From: Lineus longissimus
Lineage: Eukaryota; Nemertea; Pilidiophora; Heteronemertea; Lineidae
Length of the DNA stretch: 64,000 nt
Direction of reading: 5' to 3'
Assembly: GCF_910592395.1 (NCBI RefSeq)
Contig: NC_088310.1
Location: 16,809,501-16,873,500, forward strand
Positions within the stretch are counted from its first letter, which is position 1, and each line of letters starts with the position of its first letter. Shown here one piece after another: positions 46,941 to 57,291 of this stretch. A program made the position numbers and the translations under genes. Under the pieces are notes generated by a model. The model was not told where the DNA came from, made no database searches, and was given only the letters and a program-made list of their open reading frames with translations.

Positions 46941-47415
46941 AAAATATTTTTATTTTTCATCTTTTCCTTTTTTCTTTTCTGAGTTCTATCTTACATTTTC
47001 TTCATTTTTTGATTTATTTGGTGCCATAGATTTAATTAGGCGGCCATCTTGGAAATCGTTTTTTGCCGATTGCTGTAGTGTAACGAGTGATGAAATTGTT
47101 ATGGTCAGGTGGATGTGTCTACATCACATATCACCCTGGTTTGTTATTTGACCTACCTGTCAGGGTCACTGAGGTCAAAGTTAAAAATATATTCACCATT
47201 GTCATGGAGTGGCACAGTTTCTTCACTATCATTTTCACCTAGACTCTACAAGCTTGGAACCACAAGTCTCGGATTCACCACTTGGCCAGGGCCGGCTCTG
47301 AACTGGTCACAGATGCATGTATAAATTATGAGAGGCCTACATACTGTAGCACTTTCTGTAACTGTCTACTAAAAATACTTACGGTGAGCACAATGGCCCC
47401 TGGCCGTTTCATTTA

Positions 47416-48759
47416 TTTCAAGAATACATGCAAATCTCTCAGGAATGAATGATGTGTGGAAAAGAAACCATTTGAATCATTGTAAAGGCTATTTATTTGC
47501 AAATAAGGTGTAAAGTAGTATAGATCAGTATGCACAAGTGTACCAGTTTTGTTCATTATTCTACACAATAATGATTCTGCTTGCCAAGTTACCAACTCAC
47601 CCACACGAGGGAATTAGTTGTTGCCTTGTTTCCAACTCATCCACACAAGGGAATAATTGTTATGTTGCTATTGCAGTAGTGGTAAATTACATGATGAATT
47701 TCATGTTTTGAATGTAGATTTCATGTTTTGATTGTAAAAGACCTTCACACCAGATTTTTACCTCGATGCTCCTAGGTGAAAAAATGTAATAGCAAACACG
47801 ATGGTGAAAGGGATCAGTTTGCCTAAAAAAAATACGTCCTTACCTGGAGAGGAACTGACAACACAAAAGAAACATTCAAAAGATTATTTCATTTTGAGGG
47901 GCATAAGGCCCGCATTCATTATTTTTATCCAATTGTACCCCTCAAACACTGTAATGGGAGGGTCTTGTTTCTATTGTGTTGCAAAGGTAAACCAATACCT
48001 TTACCCACCATGGTAAATGTACAGAAACTTTGTCATTGTTATAACCAATACCTTTACCCACCATGGTAAATGTTCAGAAACTTTGTCATTGTTATAACCA
48101 GCAGTTCCAAACGTGTTGGCCGTGCATCCCCCCCCCCCCCCCCAAGATGTGTTGTAGTGCATGGATGGTCATTGGCGGACATTGGTCTTGGGGGGGGGGA
48201 TATATATAAACCCTAATATCCCACGAGAGAGAACATGGTGCTATTCCTTTTCAGAGGTTGCCAAATCCAAATCAAAGCCCCCATAGTTACGCCCAGCCCA
48301 ATTTGGCTTGCTAATCGAAATTGGGAAACATGATACAGGGATGATCCATCTAAGACTGACTAAGAGCCCTGGTTGTTAAATAGGGACATGTCAGCAATAT
48401 TCGTTTTCTCTCGCAGGTTTTAGAGTATAGAGCGTACTTGTCAAAATGTTCTCTTTGCCCCGGAGGTTGACCTCTGCTGACACTGTGGGCAGGTCGGCTG
48501 TAATGCGCTTGCCTGTGGCGATGCATAACTTGTGAGGCAGGGACCGGGTGTGTGGGTGGTTGGGGCCGATGTGTTACGATTTGTTGGTAATGTCTTGTCA
48601 TCTTGAGTCGTATGGTATATAATATATGTATCGGTTTGTATTGCTGATGGCCTATATGATAATAATTATTGTTTTTAACATTATTATCCTGATTATGGTA
48701 AATTCTCACCAATAAAATTATAAAACATCATATCTTAATCTTATCTTGGTTATATAGAA
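47416..48759. other. no gene; 53-bp tandem duplication and C/G runs
   Basis: A 53-bp unit (aaccaatacctttacccacc onward) is duplicated at 47990-48042 and 48043-48095. Poly-C (near 48128) and poly-G (near 48191) runs follow. No coding region. Confidence 0.55.
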
Positions 48760-50280
48760 CATTTCACAAGCGTAAGGATTTCCACCAACCTTTTTCCCAC
48801 TGGAGCAAGACCCTTACTATTACATAAGTGTAAGAATTCCCTGGATCACTGCCTCGATTACTGGAGCAAGACCCTTACCCGTTAACAAGTGTAAGGCTTC
48901 CCTTGACCACTGCCCCCATAACTGAAGCAAGGTACTTGCCATTTCACAAGTGTAAGGATTCCCTGGATCACTGTCCCGATAACTGTAGCAAAACCCTTAC
49001 CATTTTACATTCTTACACTTGTCTCGAGAACTGGAGCAAGACCCTTACCATTTAACAAGAGTAAGGCTTCTGCTGATTAAGTCCCGATTACTGGAGCAAA
49101 TCCCTTTCCACTTGAGCGCAAGTCTTCCCCAGATCAATGTCTCAATTACTGGAGTAAGATCCTTACCATTTTAACAACGGTAAGGATTTCAACTAACCTC
49201 TGTCCCGATTACTAGAGCGATAACTGAAGCAAGATCTTGACCATTTCACAAGTGTAAAGATTCCCTGGATCACTGTCTCGATAACTGGAGCAATTCCCTT
49301 ACCACTAAACAGGCGTAAGGCTGCTCCGGATCACTGTCCTGATAACTAGAGCAAGACCCTTACCATTATTCAACAAGGGTAAGGATTCCCTGGATCACTG
49401 CTTGATTACTGGAGAAAGACCCTTACCATTTAACAAATGCAGGGCTGGTCTGGATCACTGCCCTGATTACTGGAACAAGTCCCTTACCATTTAACAAGCG
49501 TAAGGGTTGCTTTGACCACTGTCTCGATAACTGGAGCAAGACCCTTACCATTCACCAAGTGTAAGGCTTCCGCTGATTATTAGAGCAAGACCATGACCAT
49601 AACAAACGCAAGGCTGGTCCAGATTACTGTCCTGATTTCTGGAGTAAGACCCTTACCATTCAACAAGCGTAAATCCCCAGATTACCGTCCCAATTAATCT
49701 GAGGAAGCCGTACGCTTGCTAAATGGTAAATGACATGCTCTAGTAATCGGGACAGTAACCTGGGGAAGCTTTACGCTTAAGTGGTAATTAAGGGACTTGC
49801 TCTAGTTAGTGATCGGGGCTGGAGCAAGACCCTTACCATTTTGCAAGCGTAAGGCTTCCCCAGATGATTTGAAGAAGCCCTTTCCATTTAACAAGCGTAA
49901 GGATTTCCACCAACCTCTCTCCCGATTACTGGAGCGATAACTTAAGAAAGATCCTTACCATTTCACAAGTGTAAGGATTCCCTGGATCACTGTCTCGATT
50001 ACTGGAGCAAGACCCTTACCATTTAACAAATGTAAGGCTGTTACGGATCACTGTCCTGATTACTGGAGCAATTCCCTTACCACTAAACACGCGTGAGGCT
50101 GCTCCTGATCACTATTCTGATAACTGGAGCTAGACCCTTACCATTCAACAAGCGTAAGGATTCCCTTGATGCCGCCTGTCTCGGCAACTGGAGCAAGACC
50201 CTTACATTTTAACGAATGTAAGGCTGCCCAGAATCACTGTTTCGATAACTGGCCACATCCTCACCATTTAACAAGCTGTC
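48760..50280. repeat. large minisatellite, unit about 60-70 bp
   Basis: Some two dozen diverged units built from 'ctggagcaagacccttacca', 'ttaacaagcgtaaggcttcc' and 'gatcactgtcccgattact'. Two units near 49700-49800 are inverted. Unit length and spacing vary. Confidence 0.9.
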
Positions 50281-50830
50281 CCACAGCACCTCCCTGGATA
50301 TGAATCCCAATCCGAGTATAACGAGTACCCCATGTATCTGGCACAGAAGCTCTACCAAAGAAAGAAGGGTCCATTATGCTATCTCACTGTGCCGTTGACG
50401 ATGGGCCGAAGTACCACCTGGGACAACCCGAACCCTTCTGTCCATGGTAGAGCTTTTCTCTCTCTGTGCAGTTGAAGGCAGGCCCAAGTAGCAAACCTAT
50501 TCAAGTGAGACGAGATGCTCGTGTACGTGGGGCAGCATCAACATGATCAAGACCCTCCTGTCTTTGGTGGAGCTTCCTTACTGTGCACTTGAAGACAGAC
50601 CCAATGCATCTTTACCAACGAAAGACTTGTACTGTCCAAGGTACAGAATACGAGGTACTCCATGTGCTCTTGAAGACAGGCTTACGCCGTGCTCTATTTC
50701 GGTGGCGAACCACATCCCTACCCAAATAAGACTTGGAGGGAGTAGCACATGTACCTTAATAGACAGAATCAGGACCCTTCTCTCGTTAGTGGAGTTTTTA
50801 TCTTGCACTTGAAGACACTAGCCTATACTA
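50281..50830. repeat. degenerate repeat of about 110-130 bp
   Basis: Blocks such as 'cttgaagacagg/cagac', 'tctttggtggagctt' and 'aggacccttctctcgt' recur with variation near 50440, 50560 and 50770. Confidence 0.5.
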
Positions 50831-52379
50831 GATCGCGGGACTGAAGCATGACACTGGATTATACAATATCTTGATAGTACTCTTATCAAAACCACACAAC
50901 GGAGCCAGCATTATTTCAATAGCTCATAGGTGCATGATGACTATGCTTATTCAGCTCTGCATTTGAAGTAATCTGGGAGGTGACTGAATGATGAACATGA
51001 GCATGTCATATTGGAATTGATGGCTTAATTTTTTTAACCAAATCGAAATTGGCCCACGAAAATGCTCACGACTAACGGGTCGAATATACCCTACATGTAT
51101 CAGTGTTGGACTCGCGGTCGGTAGAAAGCCAAGTATATGCAACGATCGTAATATGCATTGCATCTGTGCAGAATATACCCGTACTCCCCGGTGCACAACC
51201 GGAACCATAAAATACATATACATTATAGTAAACGTCATAAATGCATGATAGTCAAGTTTTGATATTTGACCTTATTTGACAGTTGACCTTGACCTTTGCC
51301 CATGTCAATATGAAAAGCTTCACATTTATAAATATTACTGAAGTTTGTAGCAAAGGCAGTTCTGGAGTACATCAGAAAATGTAAATCTAACTGTTTGTAG
51401 GCTATATGCGTGATGTTGTAAGTATATGATGTATATCCGAAGGGCGCATGAACTCGGTAATTGCTATTAAAGTACCAGCCAGCTAATAACTCTCGCATTT
51501 CTTCCTTTATTGTAAACGTTGGCGGTAAAAAAAATCAAGATTACCGTGGCGAAAGTTCCACTCTTTCCCGATGACCCTCTCTGCTCACGTTATACCACTC
51601 CTTCGGTTGTAATTTCACACGGACGCAGGTGTTTTCAATCCAAACATTTCGCAAGCGTCATCACTCCAAACAAACACATCATGTTCGCCTCTAATCTATC
51701 ACTTTTAGATTGAAAGTGATATCTGTTTGTTTCCAATGTGATTAGTGATCACACCTGTTGGCGGGTAACCACAACCTTTACTGGAAATCTCACATGACTT
51801 ACTCCAGTCTGTCGATTGGACCAGTTACTACAGAGCACGTGCCTTCCTGCTTTCTGGTGAGGATTGGCGAACTAAGGTAAGGTATGTTATGAAAAATTCG
51901 AAATTCGAAATTGAAATTTTTCAATATACACTGAATAAAAATTTCAGCTTTCGTGGTTTTTTACATCTTCACGTTCCGCACTTCCGGTATTATCCTTCCG
52001 GAAGACAATCGTGTCAAAGACTTGGCACCGTAAAAGCGTAATGTTCAAATGTTCACATTTTTGTACTTTCGTCGAGGGTCAGGAGTTAACTTGGCTCATG
52101 TGCATGGCTCTCCAGACAATAGTTTGGTGATTTCTACTGTAGGGGGAAACCGGTCAAGCGGAGAAAACCTACGCTGTCGAAGAGATAAGAGTCGGCCTTA
52201 CTATCAGATGAGTATACCAGAGTAGCAGTAGAAAAAGGAAAAAGTGTCAGGCCCTATTGCATTGTGACGGATTATGGTACATGGTCCTACAGAGGCTATG
52301 GCCGCCACTAGCTCAGAGATTAAAACGCATTATAGAATCCTTTGTTCCCCGTACATTCTATCCAAGGACATTTCATACT
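50831..52379. other. no supported gene
   Basis: Only short open frames without domains. aattcgaaattcgaaattg near 51896 is a short AT repeat. Confidence 0.3.
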
Positions 52380-52475
52380 TCACACCTGGACCCCGGACCT
52401 CGACCGACCGGGAATCAAACCCGGGACCTTGGAGGTGACAGGCGAAAGTATTTCCATTGCATCATTCCGAGAGCC
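52380..52475 (-). repeat. tRNA-Asp-derived SINE head or pseudogene
   Basis: On the minus strand, CGCCTGTCAC matches the anticodon arm of animal tRNA-Asp (GTC), followed by CCGGGTTTGATTCCCGG, a B box inside a perfect T-stem. The acceptor and D arms are degenerate, so it is not an intact tRNA. Confidence 0.55.
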
Positions 52476-53823
52476 CTCCGATGTCACAGTTCACAACGGA
52501 AGGCGTATACCCGTTTTCAGACTTTCTCTTTATCAACTGTATTCACAACTGGTTTTTGTAATGTTGCACTGGTTCCACTCTGCAAGTATTCTAGTTCTTG
52601 CGCTAAGTTAATGGATCATCTTGTTAGTTTTATGTATTATTCTACTGATCGGCCTCGGCGATTTATCTCATGCCTTGGGTCATTGACATAAAGACTAGAT
52701 GGGATGAGAAAAACGAAGCACGTGTGTACATTGTATTTCGTACAACATGCAGATAGTCTCTGTATAAATTATGGTACATACTTTTTGTCGAAGCAGCGAA
52801 TGGAAACTGTTACTTTTTTATTGTTTTGAGAGCCAAAAAGAGCTTCCAGAGGAACAGGGTTGCGTTGTATTTTTGTCAGGAACAAAAAGTTGGTTGGCCT
52901 TGACCCCTGTTCAGATCAACACCTTCCTCAGTGACGACCGGAAAGAAGTATCTTATGCAGTCCTACGCTACCAACTACATGTATACAGGGAAAAGCGTCT
53001 AGATGTGTCAAATCAAATATTTCGAGTACTGTCAGAGTGGTCGGCAAATTTTCTCAAAATGACATTAATTGGACGCCTTTTGTTTAAATGGGAAAGTTTA
53101 AAAGGGCAGCAACTTTTACGCGAAGGCGCTTTTTTACAGCACTTGTAGGCCTATATTTCCCAGCTCCTGTTTGTTTTTCCCTCCGTTGCACCAGAATAAT
53201 TCAAAATATTTTATATTTTCGTCGAGCAATATCCCAGAAACACACTGTTGACTCAAGTCCTTAGAATAACTCGTTAACGCGTTGTGAACACATTTAATCA
53301 CACTCTGATATTTTAATAGTTTAATGCAAATGCATACAGCTTGTTGATAAGCGACTTTAAATGCCACATGACGAATTCAAAATGCTTGCCCCATTTCGAT
53401 GAGAGCCAGAACACTGTTTCAATTGTAATTTGTCTTCACACTAAATTGATTTTCCTTTTTTGAAAAGCAGTTATTCTTGCTCTAAATATCACGGTATAAT
53501 TCATGATTTTTTTCACATGATAATTCGCCATTGCATTAGCTGTCAAGTATTATAAATTACGATTAATTCCCAATAGACGTAACGCAATGTGTATACCGTA
53601 GCCAACTCGATAACTGGTTCATAAGTCGTATCGAAGCCGTGCGCAAGAATAGCTTTAGAATTAATAGTGGTCAACTGGTATATCCGCATTAAGTTATTTA
53701 CTCCAATCCCTTTACTTTATAGTTTATGTTTGTTCTTGGACCTCATTTCCTCGCTAGGACGTTAACCGACTTACTTGTAGTCTGTCCAGCAGTGTAAAGT
53801 CTCCTTGACAAATATACTTTCAG
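52476..53823. other. no recognised gene; one unassigned open frame
   Basis: A plus-strand frame of 125 codons at 52771-53148 is gene-like in parts (ESQKELPEEQGCVVFL) but has no recognised domain or clear splice sites. It might be an upstream exon of the Ig-like gene. Confidence 0.25.
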
Positions 53824-54058
53824 ATGTGAGACATTCGAGTGCGAGGTGAACGTCACAACACCCCATGGCGACCAAAATAAGTCAACGGTGATCGTCCGCC
53901 CGGCGAGTGAGAGAATATCGACTGTGTATCCAGAACCAAATCAAAACTTGCCACGATTTTGGATTATCATCGATTCAGGTTTTGAGAACGTCTATCGCGT
54001 GACTATGGATTACAAGCATGGATTAAAGGACTGGTGTGAAGGGACGACATGCAATTAA
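53824..54058 (+). CDS. last exon of an Ig-domain protein (partial)
   Basis: After an acceptor (atactttcag|A) the frame reads CETFECEVNVTTPHGDQNKS followed by TVIVRPAS, then to a stop at 54058. FECEVN and TVIV look like strands F and G of an immunoglobulin-like domain, with the Cys that bonds to strand B. The exon ends in WCEGTTCN. The exon phase means the upstream exon should end with two bases of a codon. Upstream exons were not identified. It may encode the end of a cell-surface or secreted adhesion protein. Confidence 0.4.
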
Positions 54059-54427
54059 CGAAAATTTGACCTTTTTGGATATTCAAAAATGCATTTTTCG
54101 GTATGTTCAACTGCATACGTTTTTCAATGGACGATGATGCGTACGTCAACTGGTTTCCGATAGGCGACATTGAGCTTCCTTTGCATGTGCTTTGATCAGT
54201 GATCATTTTGCTGTGGTGAGTGATCATAGGCCCAAAAAAATGCTGATGAAACATTCCGTACGTTTAATTACTGTCATTTAACTCTGATAGCATTGATATC
54301 GTTATCATTTAGAGCCTAACGGCCGGGCGTCTTCCTTAAGGATGTCTCCGTTTAGGTATGTGCAGTTGACTGTCCACATCAACTAGACAATAAATCGTTT
54401 TAGATTACCTATGCTGAAAATCCCAAA

Positions 54428-55843
54428 ATGAGGCGAGATTCTCGGATCAGTTCTGAGGACGAGCAAACAATTCTCGATGAAATCAACGGGAGAATCAGAA
54501 AATGTTTCTTAAACACCCATTCCAGTCAAAATGAAAGAATGCGATCTCAGTCAAGATGTTCTTATGAAAGTGGGGAAGTGTATTCTAATGACAAGGTGCA
54601 AGAAGACGTTTATTTGACTGATAGAACTGTCCCTAAGTTGAATCTTCTGAACAATAGTCTTATGGCCCGTCTGCGGAAGACCATACCGGCGGAGGTTCTC
54701 ACCAATGACGAGGCGATGCACCGCATTCGACGGGATACTGTCAAGGACATTGTGCGGATGAAAATCTTGCGGAAACAGCTGTTCTCGGAGGCATCTCAAA
54801 GGGCGGCAATTATCACAAGCGAAGAACAGTCACTCATTCAGCGCCACTACCAGATGCGGCAGAGGACGAAGGAACTCAACCGTCAAACCCACGAGCAGTT
54901 GCTCAAAGCAAAAATGTCTGCGAGTCTCCCTGGAACAAAGACAATACCTAGTCATAAAACACCCCATTCCTTTTCATCGTTATATAGCTTCGACGGTGAG
55001 AAAAGTGAAATCGATCCTCGGTTAGCGCATATGATGTATGAGCGTAACAAGGAAGGTAGGATTGAGGTTGGCGATGACGATGTGAAAGAGATGAGGGAGA
55101 AAGTGGAAGCTGCCTCCTTGCTACGGAGACCTGGGACGAACGCATCCATTAGCACTTCAAGGGGGCGAAGAAGGCCTTCAGAAGGACACGCAGTGACGGC
55201 GTCGACGATTTCACAGAGTATCGGTACCATGCCCAGTATCAAAGCAACCATGACACAAGCTACAACCAACGCAGAGACAGTGAGCAGGGCCGCACGGGCA
55301 ACTTCACGGGTTACGTTCAATGCGCCTTCAGAAAATTCGGATAGGGCATCCGGCGCTGACGAGGATATTGTTGGAGCAGACGACGGATCAGTCACGGAGA
55401 CCACCCAAGGTAAAGAACTCAAGAAACCGAAGCCACCGCCTATGCCCTTCGAGCGCTACGCCATCCGCCCTTTGAGCAACACTAGCCGCCATTCAGCCCC
55501 GACGATTCGCTCGACATCAAGGGCCAGCGCCGCGAGCTCCTCCAACTACGCACCATCTTCAACTGATACAGGCGTGTCCGTGACGTTCCAGCGGCCTCGT
55601 CGAAGTGCAGGATCTAGACGAGGTGGTGAGAGAACGAGAGACTTACACCCTGTGGCGACAGGACTCAACCACCAAGGGACTTCTGTAGAGAAAACACGAT
55701 TCAGAGCTTTGAACAGAAAGGGTGATATAAAGGTGGCTAAGGTGTGGACACGTAAACATATAAGTACGAGCGATCTTCCCATCGTTTGGGCAAGGGAAGA
55801 CACTTACATCGATGAACCACCGATATCACCATTTCAGAGATAG
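54428..55843 (+). CDS. 471-aa protein of unknown function
   Basis: One uninterrupted frame from ATG 54428 to TAG 55843. Residues 1-160 are charged and helical, with two runs rich in Arg/Lys/Glu (LMARLRKTIPAEVL; QMRQRTKELNRQTHEQLLKA). Residues 160-300 hold acidic patches (VGDDDVKEMREKVEAA). After 300 the chain is Ser/Thr/Arg-rich and disordered, with a proline cluster PKPPPMPFERYAIRPL. No membrane segment or signal peptide is seen. A direct repeat of codons 302 to the end exists at 61232-61744 with only synonymous changes, which supports real coding. I do not recognise the family. An upstream spliced exon is possible, since cgttttag lies 30 bases before the ATG. Confidence 0.65.
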   Translation: MRRDSRISSEDEQTILDEINGRIRKCFLNTHSSQNERMRSQSRCSYESGEVYSNDKVQEDVYLTDRTVPKLNLLNNSLMARLRKTIPAEVLTNDEAMHRIRRDTVKDIVRMKILRKQLFSEASQRAAIITSEEQSLIQRHYQMRQRTKELNRQTHEQLLKAKMSASLPGTKTIPSHKTPHSFSSLYSFDGEKSEIDPRLAHMMYERNKEGRIEVGDDDVKEMREKVEAASLLRRPGTNASISTSRGRRRPSEGHAVTASTISQSIGTMPSIKATMTQATTNAETVSRAARATSRVTFNAPSENSDRASGADEDIVGADDGSVTETTQGKELKKPKPPPMPFERYAIRPLSNTSRHSAPTIRSTSRASAASSSNYAPSSTDTGVSVTFQRPRRSAGSRRGGERTRDLHPVATGLNHQGTSVEKTRFRALNRKGDIKVAKVWTRKHISTSDLPIVWAREDTYIDEPPISPFQR

Positions 55844-56789
55844 AGGGTATTTAAATCAATGCATTGTATCTTCAAAAGAAATCTAGTAGCTAGTCGGCAA
55901 GAAGAAATCGTAATGTGTTGGAAGGGCTTAGAAATGTATAGTTGCTGACGATAGCCCTATCAACATCAGGAAAGGATTTTCTCATAAATTTCGGCTCTAA
56001 CCTAACCAATCCATGAAAACATTTGTTGGGGTGATATTGTTATTAAAGTACAGAAAGGGTGGGGGTATCCTTTTTGCAGCCCAAAATATATTTGCCTGGC
56101 GAGAAAACGCTTATGATATATACAGGTACATGTATTCATTGGGAGAGTAATTTGTGTCTGTATAGCACTTTTGCATTAACCTTGAACTCAAAGCTATGTT
56201 GAAACCGTATTTCTTTATGGGATTCATGATATACATGTAATTATATAATATGATAATACGCAAATATACTTATACACATGCAAAATTTCAGCTGAAGGAC
56301 CTTTTTGTATTTTTCAACAACTTTTAGTCAACCATTTTTCCCGGTATAGGTCAACCGGGTTACCCGGTATACAGTCCTGTAAATTAACAAAATTACAAAA
56401 TTGCGCTTGCGGCTTACCAATCACATAAGCCACTCAGGATTGATCTGTTTCGAAAAAATTCCTGTGAGGGATTTGTATGGAAGGAAGTACGTGTATTCTT
56501 TAAAAAAATTTCCGGGAGCATTTTTAGTATTCGGGTGTACCATATTTCATTTTGATTAAAAAACATTCCTATATATCATTCTGATATATCTATCTGATAT
56601 GAATAATGTATAGATTTCATATCGATCTTGATAACTCAGCAAAATCATTTTGCGGATAAGGAAGTGCGCCGCAAAAGAAATGGGAAATTTTGTATCCATA
56701 CATGTTCCCTTCTGCTTACTCATCTGACATTAAAAAGAGCGTCTACCTGTTCGGTGGAGGAAAAGCACGAGTAAATGAAATTTCATCTA
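55844..56789. other. intergenic, no gene seen
   Basis: AT-rich intergenic DNA between the 471-aa gene and the predicted promoter, present in both duplication copies. AATAAA-like signals for the upstream gene were not obvious. Confidence 0.4.
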
Positions 56790-56945
56790 TTATTGGTCGC
56801 GAAGGGGCGCACCTGAAGTTCTGATGACGTCATCTAAAAATGACGGATGACGTCATAACACCCGAACGCAACCTGGCAACGTCACGTGCTGTTTTTGCGA
56901 TTCTGCTATTAACGAGAAGACGCGTATTTCTTTCTAACGTTGGTA
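56790..56945 (+). promoter_or_regulatory. candidate promoter with two CRE palindromes
   Basis: It contains ATTGGT (inverted CCAAT box) near 56792. Two perfect TGACGTCA sites follow at 56825-56832 and 56848-56855 (23 bp apart), then CACGTG near 56884. A donor-like TTG|GTAAGA near 56942 could end a noncoding first exon. The same sites are kept in the duplicate (62734-62741, 62757-62764). Confidence 0.5.
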
Positions 56946-57291
56946 AGAGCATTTTTTTTGAATCACTCTTTTAGGTCAAAATTTGCCAAATGAAGAACAT
57001 ATTTAATTGTTAGTGCGTCCGTTTTCGTAAACGCTTCGTCCGCAGCAGCTCACGACCAAGGCTAACGGTCTGTCATCGGACATATTTCGCCTCTCCAATA
57101 GGCTATAACACTGTTGGCCCAAAAAGCTGATTCCATATACCGCAAAACGTATAGGTGCATCGAAATTCTGTAAAAAGAACACCTTGGTTTCGGAATAGGG
57201 TTTCTTGCTTGAGTCGAAGTCTTACGAGAGATATTATGCACTGAATATTGAACTAAGAACATTAATTTTTCCAGGCTTTTTGGATATCGAA

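Larger units (their letters stand above)
44611..47415 (+). repeat. older, larger CGT-family element, split by copy 4
   Basis: The left end (ggctcaccgcagggg, short CGT tract) covers 44611-44713. It resumes after copy 4 at 45866 with monomers of about 300 bp starting near 45866, 46165 and 46470. It ends ggtgagcacaatggcccctg at about 47386-47410. Each monomer carries 'gtaactatggcacgtttctc', 'ccaccaggggg' and 'aaggtcgcagaggtc'. Confidence 0.75.

Noticed and set aside
48760-50280. CRISPR-like array
   Set aside because: Units are contiguous and diverged with no constant repeat plus unique spacers, and the genome is animal.
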